Notes under the pieces: model-generated
What the model was told of the DNA's origin: nothing
What the model saw: the letters and a program-made list of their open reading frames with translations, nothing else
Database searches by the model: none
Translations under genes and position numbers: made by a program
Assembly (NCBI GenBank): GCA_029964075.1
Contig: CM057129.1
Span: 13,755,430 to 13,819,429 of the forward strand
Length of the DNA: 64,000 bases
Reading direction: 5' to 3'
DNA from: Patiria pectinifera
Taxonomy: Eukaryota > Echinodermata > Asteroidea > Valvatida > Asterinidae
Shown: positions 10,766 through 23,800 of the stretch, one piece after another
Position numbering within the stretch: the stretch's first letter is position 1
How the letters are laid out: every line of letters begins with the position of its first letter

Positions 10766-12071
10766 TAATGGTCTTAGATTTGCATACACTCATCAGCTCC
10801 AGGCCCAAGTTCAAAACCTTTTCCAGGGGAGGGCTTTTGCCCTTGCAAGCGTGCACCGAATTCCCTCCTAACGGTGCCTGCATGTAAAGTCAACTCCCCC
10901 AACTACCTCTCCCCGATGCGGCTGTGCGGTGGATTTCAGATATGGACTGCCCCCCAAAAAAAAAAAGAAATATTAAACAGCAGTCTTTGATAACACAGTA
11001 CACAAAACTCGGTGTTTCAAAAGCACTCCAAACTTTTTTTTTAGGAACACAGCTACATGTATTTGCAATTTGAATTGCTCTGTTGTCAATGCCATTTTTC
11101 ATATTTCAAGTTTTAAGAAAATTTGTTTGTACAACACGCACTCACAAGTAGCAACATTCATTCTATACTGTTTGTTCTGTTTAACCTTCTCTACCAAAAT
11201 CTGGAGTCTTAATTCTTGCTACACACCCCAATTGTTATACACCAAGTGAAAATACACACACACAGTCCAGTTTATCTGTAAAGTTCAAAAATGCTGTTGC
11301 TTTTATTTCTGCATCAATTCTTTTGTAATAAACTTGCCTGCAAGAGAACAATTTGAGATGTATGTGAATATGTGATTATTGGTACTGACTCGAGTCAAAA
11401 GGAGCTTTCTGTGAATATTATTCAGGCGATTTATGACCTTGCGACAATACACACAAATTTATCGACACTTCACGAAAACGAAAACTTTGACAATCAGCGT
11501 GTACTTGTATTTAATTTTATGAGTGAATGCCGCAGCTTTTGTTTCCCTGTGCATCCAATATTTCCAAGGTCAAAATAATTTGTTCCACATATGCAAGAGT
11601 GAGTGATCCTTTTCAGAAGGCTAGCATGCAAATTCATAACATTATGTTTGTAAATAACATAGTCTTACAAAATAAGCTGGAAAAAAAATCACACATTACA
11701 TTGGGGGATAAACACACTCATACATGTAATTTCTAACTTCTTATTTGTGATACACAATCAGGAAAAAAAAAGGAATGCAGAGCAGGAAAAAAAATCCATT
11801 ACTTTGCAAGAACAAGATTTTAAATGACACGACAAAAATTTACAATAATTATGAGACGCGGAGTATTACCTCTTCCAGCTCAATGAATCTGTTTTTTAAT
11901 AATAAGAAAAGGGTAGTGGGGAAAAAAATATTTCATCTGTTCATCTTTCTGTCGCCTTATCTACAAGTGCCTTGGCCAGTATTTATAAGTAAGCCTCCGA
12001 GAGGAATGGGATGCCATGATGTTTAATTTCCATTTCTCCTTGGCCTGAGACGTCCTCCGGAAGGGCCGGGG
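10766..12071. other. SMN-SERF intergenic stretch
   Basis: AT-rich sequence with A tracts and short ORFs only. It should hold the 3' UTRs of the two convergent genes. I see no further gene, RNA or element in it. Confidence 0.6.
11327..11332 (+). terminator. Candidate SMN polyadenylation signal
   Basis: AATAAA about 1.2 kb downstream of the SMN stop, following T-rich sequence and preceding a TTGCCTGC segment. It is the clearest + strand signal between the SMN stop and the convergent SERF gene. The AATAAA at 10,646 region is inside the MITE and weaker by context. Transcript data are not available. Confidence 0.4.
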
Positions 12072-14917
12072 TTACTTCGAGCTGCCCCCCGCTGCCTCGG
12101 CCAGTTTCTTTTCCTCTGCCTTCTGCTGCTTCAAACGCATCGCCTCGGCATCCCTGGTTAAAAAGAGAGATGAAGTTTCTTTACTCTAACTCAACTCCCT
12201 CTTGGAGTGTCATGGCCTAGCGGTTAAGAACACCGTACCGGACTCGTGCTCTGGTGTTTCAGAGGCAGCAAAATGTGGGTTCGAGCCCAGGTCTGGACAC
12301 TTGTGGCGTGCCCTGACAGCCCTAATTATGCCAGGCACTTAAACATTATTGCTTCGTCCTTCGGATGAGACGTAAAGCCGTAGGTCCCATGTGTTTTGTA
12401 ATGCAATGCACGTAAAAGAACCCAGTAATGGCACTAAGAGAAGGGGTTTGCCCCGGTGTTTCTGGCCACCTGTTAAAACTCTCCTGCGGAGTATTTAGGA
12501 CAAGAACCCTCAGCTCTATTTGCTCATCCCCACCGCCCTAAACAAGAGTGTTAATGATCTCTTAATTTTCTTTTGAGCTCTCATTGGATACTTTTTGTAA
12601 ATAAAGCAAAGTGACTTGGGGTCAGCACCTACTTGTGTGCATGACCCATTTACATTGAAATGCACATGCTTTCATTTGATCTCCTTATGCAGTGCACAGT
12701 TTGAGACAGAGGAGTACACACAGTGTCTCATACCCTATACATGTATGTACATGTACATGTACATGTACATGTAACCTGTAAGACTGTTGTTACCTAGCAT
12801 ATCCCCCAGCCCCTCCCCATCCCAAGCCTCCTCTCCTTCCTTCCCTTCCCTGTCTCGTCCCAAATATATCAAAAAATTGCCGAGATTCTGGGAACACAAA
12901 ACAGTTAGGGGGGAGGGGAGGTGTCCCCCATCGCACATCTTGTTTCAAATGGATCTCCCTGCAATGCTTTGCGACACCAGTATTTCCTTCACGTGATTTT
13001 GTGAAAGGGATTGTAAATAGTGGTTACTAGCAACCTTGTACAGAGCAGTGGGGATAGACTGTATTTTTGCTCATTTGTTGGCCGAATAAATAATAATAAT
13101 AATAATAATAGACCCTGCAGGATTTGTGACACAGGGGTAACCCCCCCCCCCCCCCCCATGTCCCTCTACCCTAAACACTCTATACTATACTATCCGCTTC
13201 GTTCACAAGTACCCCCTCACGGGCATAGAAAGAACAGTTGGGGGTGACCGACCGACGCCATCTTGCCTGACTACAATTTTGACGCGACTCACGGCCGTAC
13301 CACTGCGTGTACATACATGTAGTACTAATCCCCTGGTGTACGTGCGTCACACACAAGGAACGGTGCGTGTCAACCAGCTAAATGTCCCACCCATGGGACG
13401 TCTTAGCTAGGTAAAAGGGCGCCCTCTTTCGTTGGCGCATGGAGCCCATTGTCACCTTACGCATGCCCCCCTAGATATCTCAGAATTATTACCAAGATTC
13501 TGAGAACACAATAACCAACACAAAAGGGGGGGGGGGTGGTCCCTCTGCCACATATCTTGCTACATACTCCAACTGTGTGCTGGTTTAGTTGAAATTAAAA
13601 ATTTTTTTAAAAACCTCGGTTCTGGTAGATACAACAATACAAGCCCTGTTGTACAGTTTCACATGAAAGTCCAACCCTGGCAACTTCTACATTGTACTGC
13701 ATTTCACACCCTGGCAGTTATTAAATGCTTGGCTGTTTACCTGTGGCGTCGGTTCTCCAGATTTGAACCGGAATTTGCTCCCGACTCTTTGGCCGCTTTC
13801 TTCTTCTGCTGTTCTTGTAACTTCTTCTGGTTTTTGGCCCTCGCAAGTTCTCGCTGGTTACCGCCTGTTAAGTCGAAATTTGGAAATCAAGTTATCTTGT
13901 TCTTACAAAGGCAACATCACTGTGTACTGATCATCAGCACTTTGTCATGGGATGGGAATTTAGGTGTGGCAAAAAGTGTCAATAGTTTACTTTGATATGC
14001 CTTATGTGAAACTGTTATCTGTTTGACATGCATGTCATAAATTTGATTTATTTTTTGCTACCATTTATTTTTTGCTTTCAGATGTCTAATTTTTGTGAAA
14101 TTTCATGTTGAAATTTTGATACGAAAACGTGTAAAAATGAATCTGGAAATTTCACGAAAAATGGACATCTGAAAAAGGCAGCACTTTCTGATTAGCCTAT
14201 ATAGAGGGTGAGAATGCTTCTAAAGCAAAAAAAACCTACAAAGTAAGCCTAAATGTGAAAATCAAAATTTGGCTCCGTCGACACGTTTTTGTACATGGTC
14301 GGTGTGTGGCCTATGTTTACGGAGGCAGTCCAGTAAATAGGCCACATTTATGGGGCTAGGGTCTAATATGAGCCAATCAGGGAAGGCCTCCGTGAAGATG
14401 CTTACTCAAAGAAAACCGGCAACCGGCCAAATATCCACTGCCTAAATTTTAAGTCTTTATCTTTATGTTTTCGTCAATGACAATGACTCAAATGTGGTTC
14501 CTAAAATAAAAACAATCATTCATGACCAGATGGCAATCACACTGAATAACCGAGAACCATGACAACTTCATTTCAAGTTCTTACAATTACATGTCTTAGC
14601 AAAGAAGCCAATGACTTCGCTACTGAGAGGTCAATGAAAATCAGCGATCAGAGGACGCAGGACACTGAATTCTTCCCGAATTTATTGTTACTTGGGTTAT
14701 TAACACATTGCTGTTGAGTGTAATGGTGTCATCTTCATGAGCATGACGTCATTGAATTTCGTACGGGCATCTGTCGTGTCTGTTGAGTGTTGTTTTCCTT
14801 CCTCCGATTACTATTTCTTGAATCATTTTCCCCAAAATTCAACCATGTTTTGAGTTTACTTTCTCTGAGATGTGAGTAAATAAATCTAGGACAAGAGCGG
14901 CATTACTTACGGGTCAT
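12072..14917 (-). CDS. SERF: SERF (4F5) family small EDRK-rich protein, complete, 3 exons, 70 aa
   Basis: SERF proteins are small, highly charged, largely disordered and promote amyloid aggregation; they also bind RNA. Minus-strand exons: 14911-14917 (ATGACCC, phase 1), 13741-13864, 12072-12153. Joined, the protein starts MTRGNQRELARAKNQKK, the family signature, continues with a Lys/Gln-rich helix, and ends in a second charged helix (DAEAMRLKQQKAEEKKLAEA) before GGSSK. Human SERF2 is 59 aa, so 70 aa is close. The first exon encodes only two codons plus one base, as expected for this family's early intron. The intron between exons 2 and 3 contains a SINE and a LINE tail. The gene converges on SMN. 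The exact paralogue (SERF1 or SERF2) cannot be set. Confidence 0.9.
12205..12620 (+). mobile_element. tRNA-derived SINE in SERF intron 2
   Basis: Head: GTGTCATGGCCTAGCGGTTA (A-box) and GTGGGTTCGAGCCC (B-box). The body includes CTTCGGATGAGACGTAAAGC and AAGAACCCAGTAATGGCACT and ends near TTTGTAAATAAAGCAAAGT. The CTTCGGATGAGACG block recurs, to my recollection, in SINEs of several marine deuterostomes. Inserted opposite to SERF. Confidence 0.8.
12740..12773 (+). repeat. (ACATGT)n microsatellite
   Basis: TGTACATGTACATG tandem, self-complementary, in SERF intron 2. The TACATGTA motif is scattered widely over the window. Confidence 0.9.
12840..13575 (+). repeat. Pair of diverged direct repeats with C/G tracts
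   Basis: Segments 12860-12950 and 13475-13570 share CAAGATTCTGAGAACACA-like and GGGGGGG...GTCCC...CACATCTTG blocks. Between them lies a LINE tail and a long C tract (13140-13158). No coding content; all within SERF intron 2. Confidence 0.5.
13020..13112 (+). mobile_element. LINE 3' end fragment with (AAT)n tail
   Basis: GCTCATTTGTTGGCCGAATAAATAATAATAAT resembles the 3' end of the minus-strand LINE at 49262-51150, which also ends in TTGGTCGAATAAATAATAAT. Only the last ~90 bp are present. Confidence 0.6.
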
Positions 14918-14992
14918 TTTGATGTATTTTTAGGGGGAAATCCTCGCCACTCGTTGTTTAGCTGACGTTTCAGAATCAAGTGCACTTCCTCG
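14665..14992 (-). promoter_or_regulatory. SERF promoter/first-exon segment, proximal copy
   Basis: This 328-bp block contains SERF exon 1 and its donor, and is repeated almost exactly at 15312-15656. No TATA box; AATTTCGTACGGGCAT and TGACGTCATTGAAT (a CRE-like TGACGTCA) occur in both copies. The proximal copy lacks a ~17-bp stretch (AAACTATCACAATATCAGTG region) found in the distal one. Confidence 0.7.
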
Positions 14993-15311
14993 TAGTCTGG
15001 TTCCCAGACCAAAAGATTCCGACTATTCCTGATGAATCTTAGGTCAGGTAGCCTCCGGTAATACAATGTATTACAATTTACATCACGTGACTAAAACGGG
15101 AGGAATTCCTCCTTTTTCCGAAACTGTCCGAAGTTTGCCGAATTCATTTCGTCGACAATCGGATAGTGTCCGAGTATTTCCGAGTATAATATAGGTTTTA
15201 TTAACTGCTAATTGCTTATTAAAAACTTTAAAAAACTAGTTGATAATTAATATCCATTGCTTAATATGTTTGGTAGCAGATAAATTGACATCCAAGTATG
15301 GAACTTTTTCC

Positions 15312-15656
15312 CTGAATTCTTCCCGAATTTATTGTTACTTGGGAAACTATCACAATATCAGTGTTATTAACACATTGCTGTTGAGTGTTGTGTCATCTTC
15401 ATGAGCATGACGTCATTGAATTTCGTACGGGCATCTGTCGTGTCTGTTGAGTGTTGTTTTCCTTCCTCCGATTACTATTTCTTGAATCATTTTCCCCAAA
15501 ATTCAACCATGTTTTGAGTTTACTTTCTCTGAGATGTGAGTAAATAAATCTAGGACAAGAGCGGCATTACTTACGGGTCATTTTGATGTATTTTTAGGGG
15601 GAAATCCTCGCCACTCGTTGTTTAGCTGACGTTTCAGAATCAAGTGCACTTCCTCG
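15312..15656 (-). promoter_or_regulatory. SERF promoter/first-exon segment, distal duplicate
   Basis: A 345-bp near-identical copy of 14665-14992, in the same orientation. It retains the CRE-like TGACGTCA, the ATGACCC coding exon (15575-15581) and its GTAAGT donor, so it could serve as an alternative promoter and first exon. The ~320 bp between copies contains unrelated sequence with CCGAGTATTTCCGAGTATAA. Confidence 0.8.
15575..15581 (-). other. Duplicated SERF coding exon 1
   Basis: ATGACCC followed on the minus strand by GTAAGT, identical to 14911-14917. Splicing to the exon at 13741-13864 would give exactly the same protein. Whether it is used is unknown. Confidence 0.65.
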
Positions 15657-17533
15657 AGCTCACTGGTAACTGATATCGCTACATAAATAAAGTATGCAAA
15701 GAGAACAGGGAGCCCGACTAAATGACTCCGCGATAGCGACCTCGTTCTCAGAGTCTTTATTTACAACCTCGTTATTAGACCCCGGCCGCCAATAAAGTGC
15801 CAGAGATGAAAAACCGTTTTTGCACATAGAGTTTCAATTTCGTTCACATGAGATACATGTTCAGTGTAAAGGGATCTCGAATGTGACTGTCATATTGGGT
15901 TCTTTTTTCCCATAAATTTTATTGTGGGCTCAAACAGCATTCGTGTGTGCCTTTTTTTTTTTGTCAGCAAATTATACTCTTTGACAGAGGCTTCCTAGAT
16001 TGGCTCGCATTTGAGCATCTCCGGGCCCTTGAATACATGTGCATTTTCTCCCTTTCATAAGCTGATTTTGTGGGATTTAAAAAAAAAAAAAATTTTTACA
16101 TTGCTCATCGGGCTACATGTAACTGCTTTTTAGGAAACCCTTTTCCTCCGATGTTAGGGTTTTCTTTTTAAGTGTTAATTCCAGTCCATGTCAATTTTAT
16201 ATATTTTTTTGGATATGACTTGTGACAGTTTTATCGGTATTTCTTTTTAAATTTTTCTAATACGTGCAGTTTTTATTGTTGTTTTTTTTTTAATATAGGA
16301 TATATTTTTTGATATATTTGAGTGTGATTGGCCATTTCCACTCCCCTTTAGGCGCTCCATTATAATATTAATGGCCCAGTAGCCATCCTTTGCAAATGTT
16401 AGATCTGTGCATAATTCATTTCCTTATAACCGTAGCGTGACTGGAACGTGAGCATCCAATTAGGCCTTTGAATGTGCTATTTTTTCTCTCCCTTTTTTGT
16501 TTTTAATTAATTTTTTCTTCTATCTCCAGACAGTAGGGTTTTATGTATTTATTGCAAGTATATTGTGCATGTGGTTTCTCTCCCCCCCCCCCTTTTTTTT
16601 TCTTTTTCTTTTTTACATGTTCCTCCCACAGTGCCTTTTTTTATAGCTTTGTCCCCCTCCAGATGGTGGAATTTTCCCCTTTTTACCTTGCCAGGCCCTT
16701 TCAGGGTTCTCCCCCTGTTCCTACGCCTGAGTCCTAGGTCTCCCCCCCCCCCCTTTTTTTGTTTTTTCTTTCCTTTTTACTGCTACATTAGTGTATGTAC
16801 ATTTGTGAATTTGTCCATGTCTGACGTTTTCTGTGTGATAATGAACAAAATGTAGATGTTTTATTTATAAATAAATGTAATTTCTTAATGTTCTTATTGT
16901 ATCACTGATGTGAATAACAATAAAGGTATTTCAATATATACCTAAATGCGTTGCAGGTATCTCAGAGGCCGAGGGTGTTCTTTGTTATCTTCATCAAGTA
17001 ACAATGACAATGAATGCACCAAGGTTTACTCGTGCTCTTGCAGACAATCATTGGATCTTGGATCTTCTTCCTCCTCCTAAATACTTACTAGAGGAATGGT
17101 CGACTACATTTTTACCATTCAAGTCAGACTTGAAGTTTTAGTTTTCCCCAGTGTGGAGACAATGCATTGGCGTAGCCAGCGGGGAGGGGGGGGGGGGGGG
17201 GTTTTGAATTCCTTTGGGGAACTAACCCACCAGGCCGGTTTTTATGTGCAACCTCTATGAGAGAACGCGGCGAAAAAATCATTAAAAACGGGCCTTTTTT
17301 CACATCTTTCGCCACCACTTCATTATTCGACAGGGTATACCTTAGATCTCACTACAGTGTGACCCTAACAATATACTCTTACAGAAAATGAAAGAAAAAC
17401 TGAATAAAACACTGAGTTTCACTCGCAAATTGATGTTAAACATTGCATTTTCAGTCAAAAATCTCCCTGTTTTGTGTGTAAACCACGCGTTCAGCCAAGA
17501 ACTGGTCCATTAACATCATCATAACGTTAAATA
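15657..17533. other. Intergenic stretch between SERF and the 26-kb element
   Basis: T-rich, low-complexity sequence with pyrimidine tracts (16575-16610, 16741-16780) and a 3'-UTR-like end (AATAAAGG near 16919) that may be a retroelement tail. A G tract is at 17184-17201. No ORF resembles a protein. Confidence 0.5.
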
Positions 17534-17537
17534 GCGC

Positions 17538-17636
17538 TGTCACGCCCCAACTATCGTATCGGTCCCAACTATAGTTGGGCCTGTCCCAACTGTAGTACGA
17601 TAGTTGGGTCGGCCCAACTATAGTTGGGATTGTTGC
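17538..17636 (+). repeat. Left terminal inverted repeat with CCCAACTATAGTTGGG palindromes
   Basis: After the 54-bp conserved tip, the arm continues GTAGTACGATAGTTGGG and CCCAACTATAGTTGGG. The palindrome occurs twice exactly, plus partial copies (CCCAACTGTAG, CGATAGTTGGG). It ends about 230 bp before the transposase start codon and so probably overlaps its promoter. Confidence 0.85.
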
Positions 17637-17865
17637 CGCTTTGCGCTCACACACAGTTCCGGTTTGTGCACGTGCGTGCGTGTACATTATGTAAGACGTG
17701 TAGCACACAACATGTGCAAACGCGCGTAGCAGCTGCCTTGCTTGCACTCACTCGTACTCACGTACGTACGTACGTCAGTCAGTTACGGCGCAGCTCAGCA
17801 AGGGACAGCTGACGACTTCTGGTGGTGTGGAACTGGTCTAGTCCTCGCTATTGACCCGGGTTGTC

Positions 17866-20800
17866 ATGGATGACTCGGCCAACAACAGGCAAATTTTCGA
17901 TCTGTTTTGCCAGGAGAATTACTCTGATTCGCGAACGAGTCCAGTTGTCAGGAGGGAAAAGCTTGAACAAGTTCGCCAATTTCTCAGAGGAGACTTCGAC
18001 AACGCAGACCGTAACTTGCGGCACTTCGTCAAAAAGCACGCGTTCGTGTATGCTAGCCTGCAATGTCAGGAGGACGATGCAGAGTCAGACTTCGTTGCTG
18101 TCAGGGGAACTGTGAGTTATCTGCCTATTTTGTTCAGGATTTTACCTTTTATTTTTGTATAAACTATTGGAGAATTGAGCAGTTGTCAAAGTGAGAATGT
18201 AGGCATGGTAGGCCTAGGCCTAGTTTTGTGCTCGTTGTAATGTAAGGTTGTATTGTAATTCTTTGGGTCACCTGTACCTGTTCCATGTGACCTGTTCACT
18301 GTCTGATTGTAGGCCTAGGTCAACTCGCCCCCGGCCGACTCGCCTCTGATCTTACCGACTTGCCCCTGGCCCTGATCGACTCGCCCCCCTTGACCGACTC
18401 GCCCCTTACAAGCTCGCCCCCTAGCCGACTCGCCAACTCCCCTCCTAGCCGACTCGCACCCTGACCTACTCGCCCCCTGACCTACTTGCCCCCCTGACTG
18501 ACTCGCCCCCCTGACTGACTCGCCCCCCCCCCCCTGGAAAATTATGCACTGTACGGGGACATCGTGAAATAAAAATAAAGACAGTGGAGGGGAACACATT
18601 GCCCGGTCGCAATGTGAAACTTGATAATGGTGCCAAATTATTCAAACGCCAGTTTGAGGATTTCCGGTACAAATGCAAAAAACTATTGATCCTTTAAGAA
18701 GAGTTTGGGTTGGAAACACCTTAGCACAGCTTTACTGATATAGCGCAGCGTGATTTTTTGCAGAGTGCCCGTGGCGTAGGGCCTGTGTGCGTAGTGTTCA
18801 CGTCACGGTGACTGCAGGCACCGTGGGTGCCGCCGCACGGCAGGTATACCTGCATTTGTCAATGATGTAACTTGTAAATCTTGACTCTGGGTGTTCAGTT
18901 TCATTAAAAAATATTTTTAGAATAAATGATGTATATTTGTAAACCCCCCCCCCCCCCCCAAAGTGTTATTTTTTGGTTTAGTGGTGTTTTTTTTTATCAA
19001 ACACACAGACAGGTTTTGAAAAAAATATAAAAGAGGCTGAGTAATGGAATTTTCAGAACCAAATTTTAAATTGGGTAACCCGTCTAAATTGCTCCATTTC
19101 GTCGTAAGGGAACCAACGTACAAGAATGTTTTCCCGGTTTTCCAGCATCTACAAACACAAAACTTCAAAAAATTCAGTGTTTACAACAATATTTGCTATA
19201 ATATTCATTCTAACCCTCAAATCAATCATTACTGAAAATTAAGGCAAAAGCATAATCTGTGTTCCCTTTAGGCTAAAACATCTTCTGATATAAGATTTGA
19301 GGCTTTGGGGGAGTATCGGTATCATTTCGGTTTGCGGTAACACCATACTTAAGGGCACAAGTGTCTACCTGGCGGGCTCTTGGCCATGCCACTCCACGCA
19401 CACTCCATACTGCTTTAGTTCTCAGTGGCACTGTAAATTTCTTATTAAGTTACTATTTTAATATAATATAGTAGTGTCTTACATCCACTACAAGGTGGCT
19501 GGAGCAGTGTCCTTTCTCTGTTGTTGTCTTAGCCTCAAATCTCTGAGAAACCATACAGGGATTATCAATAAACAGAGAGGGTGATAAAACCATGGGACCC
19601 AGCCTAAAAAAGTATCCTCAAGAGATCTAATGAATAATAATTAGCTGGAAACATGTTGAAGGGAGTTGCCTTTTCCGTGAATTCATTTTTTAACAAAATG
19701 GGGTGTGCAAAATAGTGCTAATATATAAAATTTCCCTTTTAGGGTAGTTATTTTTACTTGTGGTTTCCACAAACATTGCAAGCTTTGTTTCATACCAAAT
19801 GTGTATTATAAGTCCAGTTTGAAAATAACGATTCTAAGAATCTGTTCTATCACGCAGCAAATCCAACATGCAACCTCATTCTAGAAAGCACTATGCAAGT
19901 ACATGTAGCAGAACCTTCAATGACGACCCTATAATTCTATTTTGTGACCAAAAAAAAATCATTTATTTTTATTGCTGAAATGCATCATCAAAAATAGCTT
20001 TATTCCTTTGTACTGTCACAGGCTGGTCACTAATGGTCATGATTAGTACAAAGGTAGGTCAAAATCGGTCAACCAGTTTTGATTCCTGGGACAGCCATTG
20101 AAAGGTACCACGTACAAAAAATGGGAAGATAGTTGCTGGGCCTTAGGATGTTGATTTTAGGATATTGGGGTGTTCAGATAATTCACAAAAGTAAGTACAT
20201 GTAGTTGAAAGTGGATCAGTGCTCAATTATTTTGGGGTTTAAAAGATTACTATTGACAAGTAACTTTTTTCTTTTTTTTCTAGTGTTATATTCTTGTAGC
20301 AAAATAGGACATCCCCTTTTAAATTCAACAAACAATGGCAAAGTTAGTTGATCCAGGGATTGCAAACCAAGGCAGGGGGATGTTTTTTTCAAGGTATTGG
20401 ACCAAACGATGTCCCTTGCTTTAAAATATGGGGGGGGGGGGGTCCCCCTGTCCCCCGTCGATTTACGCACATGATAATTATGTACTATGGAAACTGTCTG
20501 TAAATGTTGCTGTTGGTCTGTTAAATTTACATTTTGTGAGGCAATCGCATTTGTGGGTACACAAACCTAATTGAGAAATAGAAATTGTGTACATATTTTG
20601 TACACGTATTGCATACTGCCTTTCTATTCAATACCCGTGCCATGCTCCCTAGATGCTGAAATGCACGATCAGCAAATGAGCGTGTTATGTTGTACGCAAA
20701 CAGCACCATGCATGTGCATATCCACTGCAGCCTTGATTTTTTTTTTTACTGTAACACACGTAAGAAGTTTGCATTCGTTCTACTTGAGCGTTGCAGTATA

Positions 20801-23800
20801 CTTTCAAAATTCAATCCATCTAACTTCATTATGTTCATGACAGCTTCAATCATGCTTCAAAGTTCAATGTGTCTTCCTGTGCAAGAATAATTTAAGCCTT
20901 TAACCCCCTAGGGTGATTTACCAGGAACCTTCCTTTTCTTTGCATATCCCAACACCATGGGAAACTGTGCACATAAACAGTTGGACTCTGTTTATTTGTG
21001 CTATGCCTAATCCCACCAAAAACACAGTGGGTTTACTAGTGCAGTACTCATCCTAACAGATTCCAACTAACAATGGTGTTGGAGTTTGGATGGTTGGGGA
21101 TCCTTAGGGTTAATTAATTTAGCTACTGATGTCAATAATACAATATTACTAGAGTGCTAACTAATGTACAAAGTGATGCCTGCTGTCGCATCCATGTTTG
21201 TACACAAACCTGTGGAGAATTAGAAATTGTGCACGCATTTTGTACCTCTATTTGCATATGCATTTGTATTCCATACTGGTGGGTCATCGAAGCCGATACG
21301 TACAAAACCGAAACGCACAATGTGGATCAGGAAATGAGCGTGTTATTTTGCTCTACACAAATAGCGCAATACCTGTGCATCCCTCCGCTGCAGATGCTTT
21401 TCGCCGTGCTGTTTTTTGAGCCGCCATGACGCGATTAAAAAGTGGTTTGCGTATCTTCTACTTGCGCGTTGCATTTAGAGTAGGCATAGGCCTACACTAT
21501 TCAAATTAAATCCATCTATTTTGATTGTGTTCTACAAACATGCACATAAATTCAAAATGTCTGCGCCCAGAGCGGCTTCAAAACGTCTCCGCGTGCAAGA
21601 ACGAGGAGTTAACCCCACCCCCTTCAAATTTGCTCATATTTAGTATGTGGAATAATTTAGGCTAAAAAATGCTTGAATATTAAGTTTAAGCGCCATTTGA
21701 CGAATGGTTTTTGCACTACTGCTTACCACCATTCTTTGGCAGTTTCAGTCAAAATTGTTGTGGCCAACAATTTTCAAATGACCATATTTCCGTAACTGTT
21801 GGCCAAATTGGTTGACCGTGATTGCTATACAAATTATATCCAAAAATTTGGGGTATAATTCTTGCTTTGTATTGTTACTAGCTCATGTCAAAGTTGCCTT
21901 GTGTGTGTTCCAAAATGTGATATCCCTATGTACATGCACATTTCAGGGACAAACAAAAATCCCTGCTTTCACCAAACAAAAAAATATTATACCCCAAAAA
22001 TTTTTTGGGACGTTCTGTAGAAAACATGTTGGGGTGTAATTCTCATCAAAATTTGTCTCAATGCCACATGATCCACATGGCCAAAGTCAAGGTAAAGTGC
22101 TAAAGGTCAAACTTGAAATTACTCCAAAATGAAAAATCATGCTAAATTTGTAATTCTTATGCTCTAACCTTTCCAAAGGAAAAGATATACTGTAATTGGC
22201 CGCCACACCCATTTTGACCAAAATTGCCAAACAATAAATCTACACATACATGTACATATATTTCTTTGTCAAGAAAATTTTGGACTTAAATATGGCACAG
22301 TTTTTCTCAAATTATGTAGCATTTTTGGATGAATGTGCTACGCAGGCTTTTTCCTCTTCTTTCTTCAGTGTTATAGTGATGAGGATGACTTCTTCTGTTT
22401 TCTCCCCAGAATGGTTCGTTCAAGAAAGTGATCTGCTTTGAGGATTTTTACAGCATCATTAAAGGCGTGCACGACAATGTTGTTGGCCATGGCAGCGGCA
22501 AAAAGACATTCAAGGCGGTAAGAGAAGGCCCCGTAGATAAATAAGTAGTATCATGCTTAGGCCAATAAAAAGAATAGTTCTGCTTCCGGTTACCCAACCG
22601 ACCCTATTTTTAGGCTGCGACCCTAAAAATTTTATTGGCAATTTAAAAAAAAAAAATTAAAAAAAAAAATTGAATAAATACAAATAAAATCTGTCTTTTC
22701 TGTCTTCACAAAATACCTCTCAACAACCCTTTTGCACCCAAAAATGCTTGTATTTATTTGTTTTCTTACTTACATTCGCTTTTTTTCAAAAGAAACCTCC
22801 GTTATTACAAATTTGCTTCACGATATAGGCCTAACTACTTCGCAATTCGATGTCACGCACGGTGACTATAATCACGTGGCGACGACTGGTTCCCGCCGCG
22901 CCGCGCAGGGGCCAATTTAGAAGACATAATGAAAATGCGGTAACCAGTCCATAGTTAGCTATGCGACCGATAGCGCGCTATCAGTGCAGTGCAGGCCACT
23001 GTCAACTGGTCGGATTCGACATCGTAAAAATGCCTAGTCTAGTTGAGGCCAGAAGCCAAGCCATGTTTTCTCAACCCTCAGTAGTATGAGGAACTTATAT
23101 CTTGAATACACTTTCTGTTTAAATGGCAAGTACATGTACACCTTATGTACAAAAAGAATTTAGAATTGAGAATTTACGTGTATGCGTTTTTATACATTTT
23201 ATACCATACTGTTTGTTTTGCTTAATACACATGTACAACACTTTTTACTTGTTTTTATTTCAGCTTCAATCCCGATATGCACTCATCCCGAGGAAAGCGG
23301 TTGAGAAGTACTGCTCTTTATGCCTGGTATGCCAGCTACACAAGCGGCAAAAACCCCCCGCAACATTGACGCCCATTATAGCCCCGGGGTTCAATCAGCG
23401 AGGCCAAGTAAGCTCATAAAACTGCTGTTTTGGCAACCGCCGTTTGGGTAATTGCCAAACAGCCTTTGTTTTGTTAAGATTAATTCCCCCCCCTTCCCCT
23501 CTTTTTAGCCATGTCCCATATCAGTTGTGCACGTTGTAATCGTGCCCAGCACTGTTATCGCCTAAATCAATCCAGTTGTCTTTATAATTGGCACACACTT
23601 TAACCAGCATCTGCAGATGTTTGTCGAATGTTGTCGTCGTGATAATGCCATCATTAAATTGTATTATTCATACGCCCGTGGTCAAAAAGTTCATTTGTTC
23701 AGATAATGTTTTGACCAAACAATCACTTATAATTGAAAAGGAGTTGGGTATGTGATTAAAAAAAAATCATTTTTGTAAATGAAAATATAAAAAAAAACGC

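Noticed and set aside
16543..16855. 96-aa Pro/Phe/Ser-rich ORFs
   Set aside because: They read through pyrimidine tracts; no domain or splice support.
20216..20470. 84-aa minus-strand ORF
   Set aside because: Includes a poly-C-derived Pro run and has no recognisable domain; in transposase intron 1.
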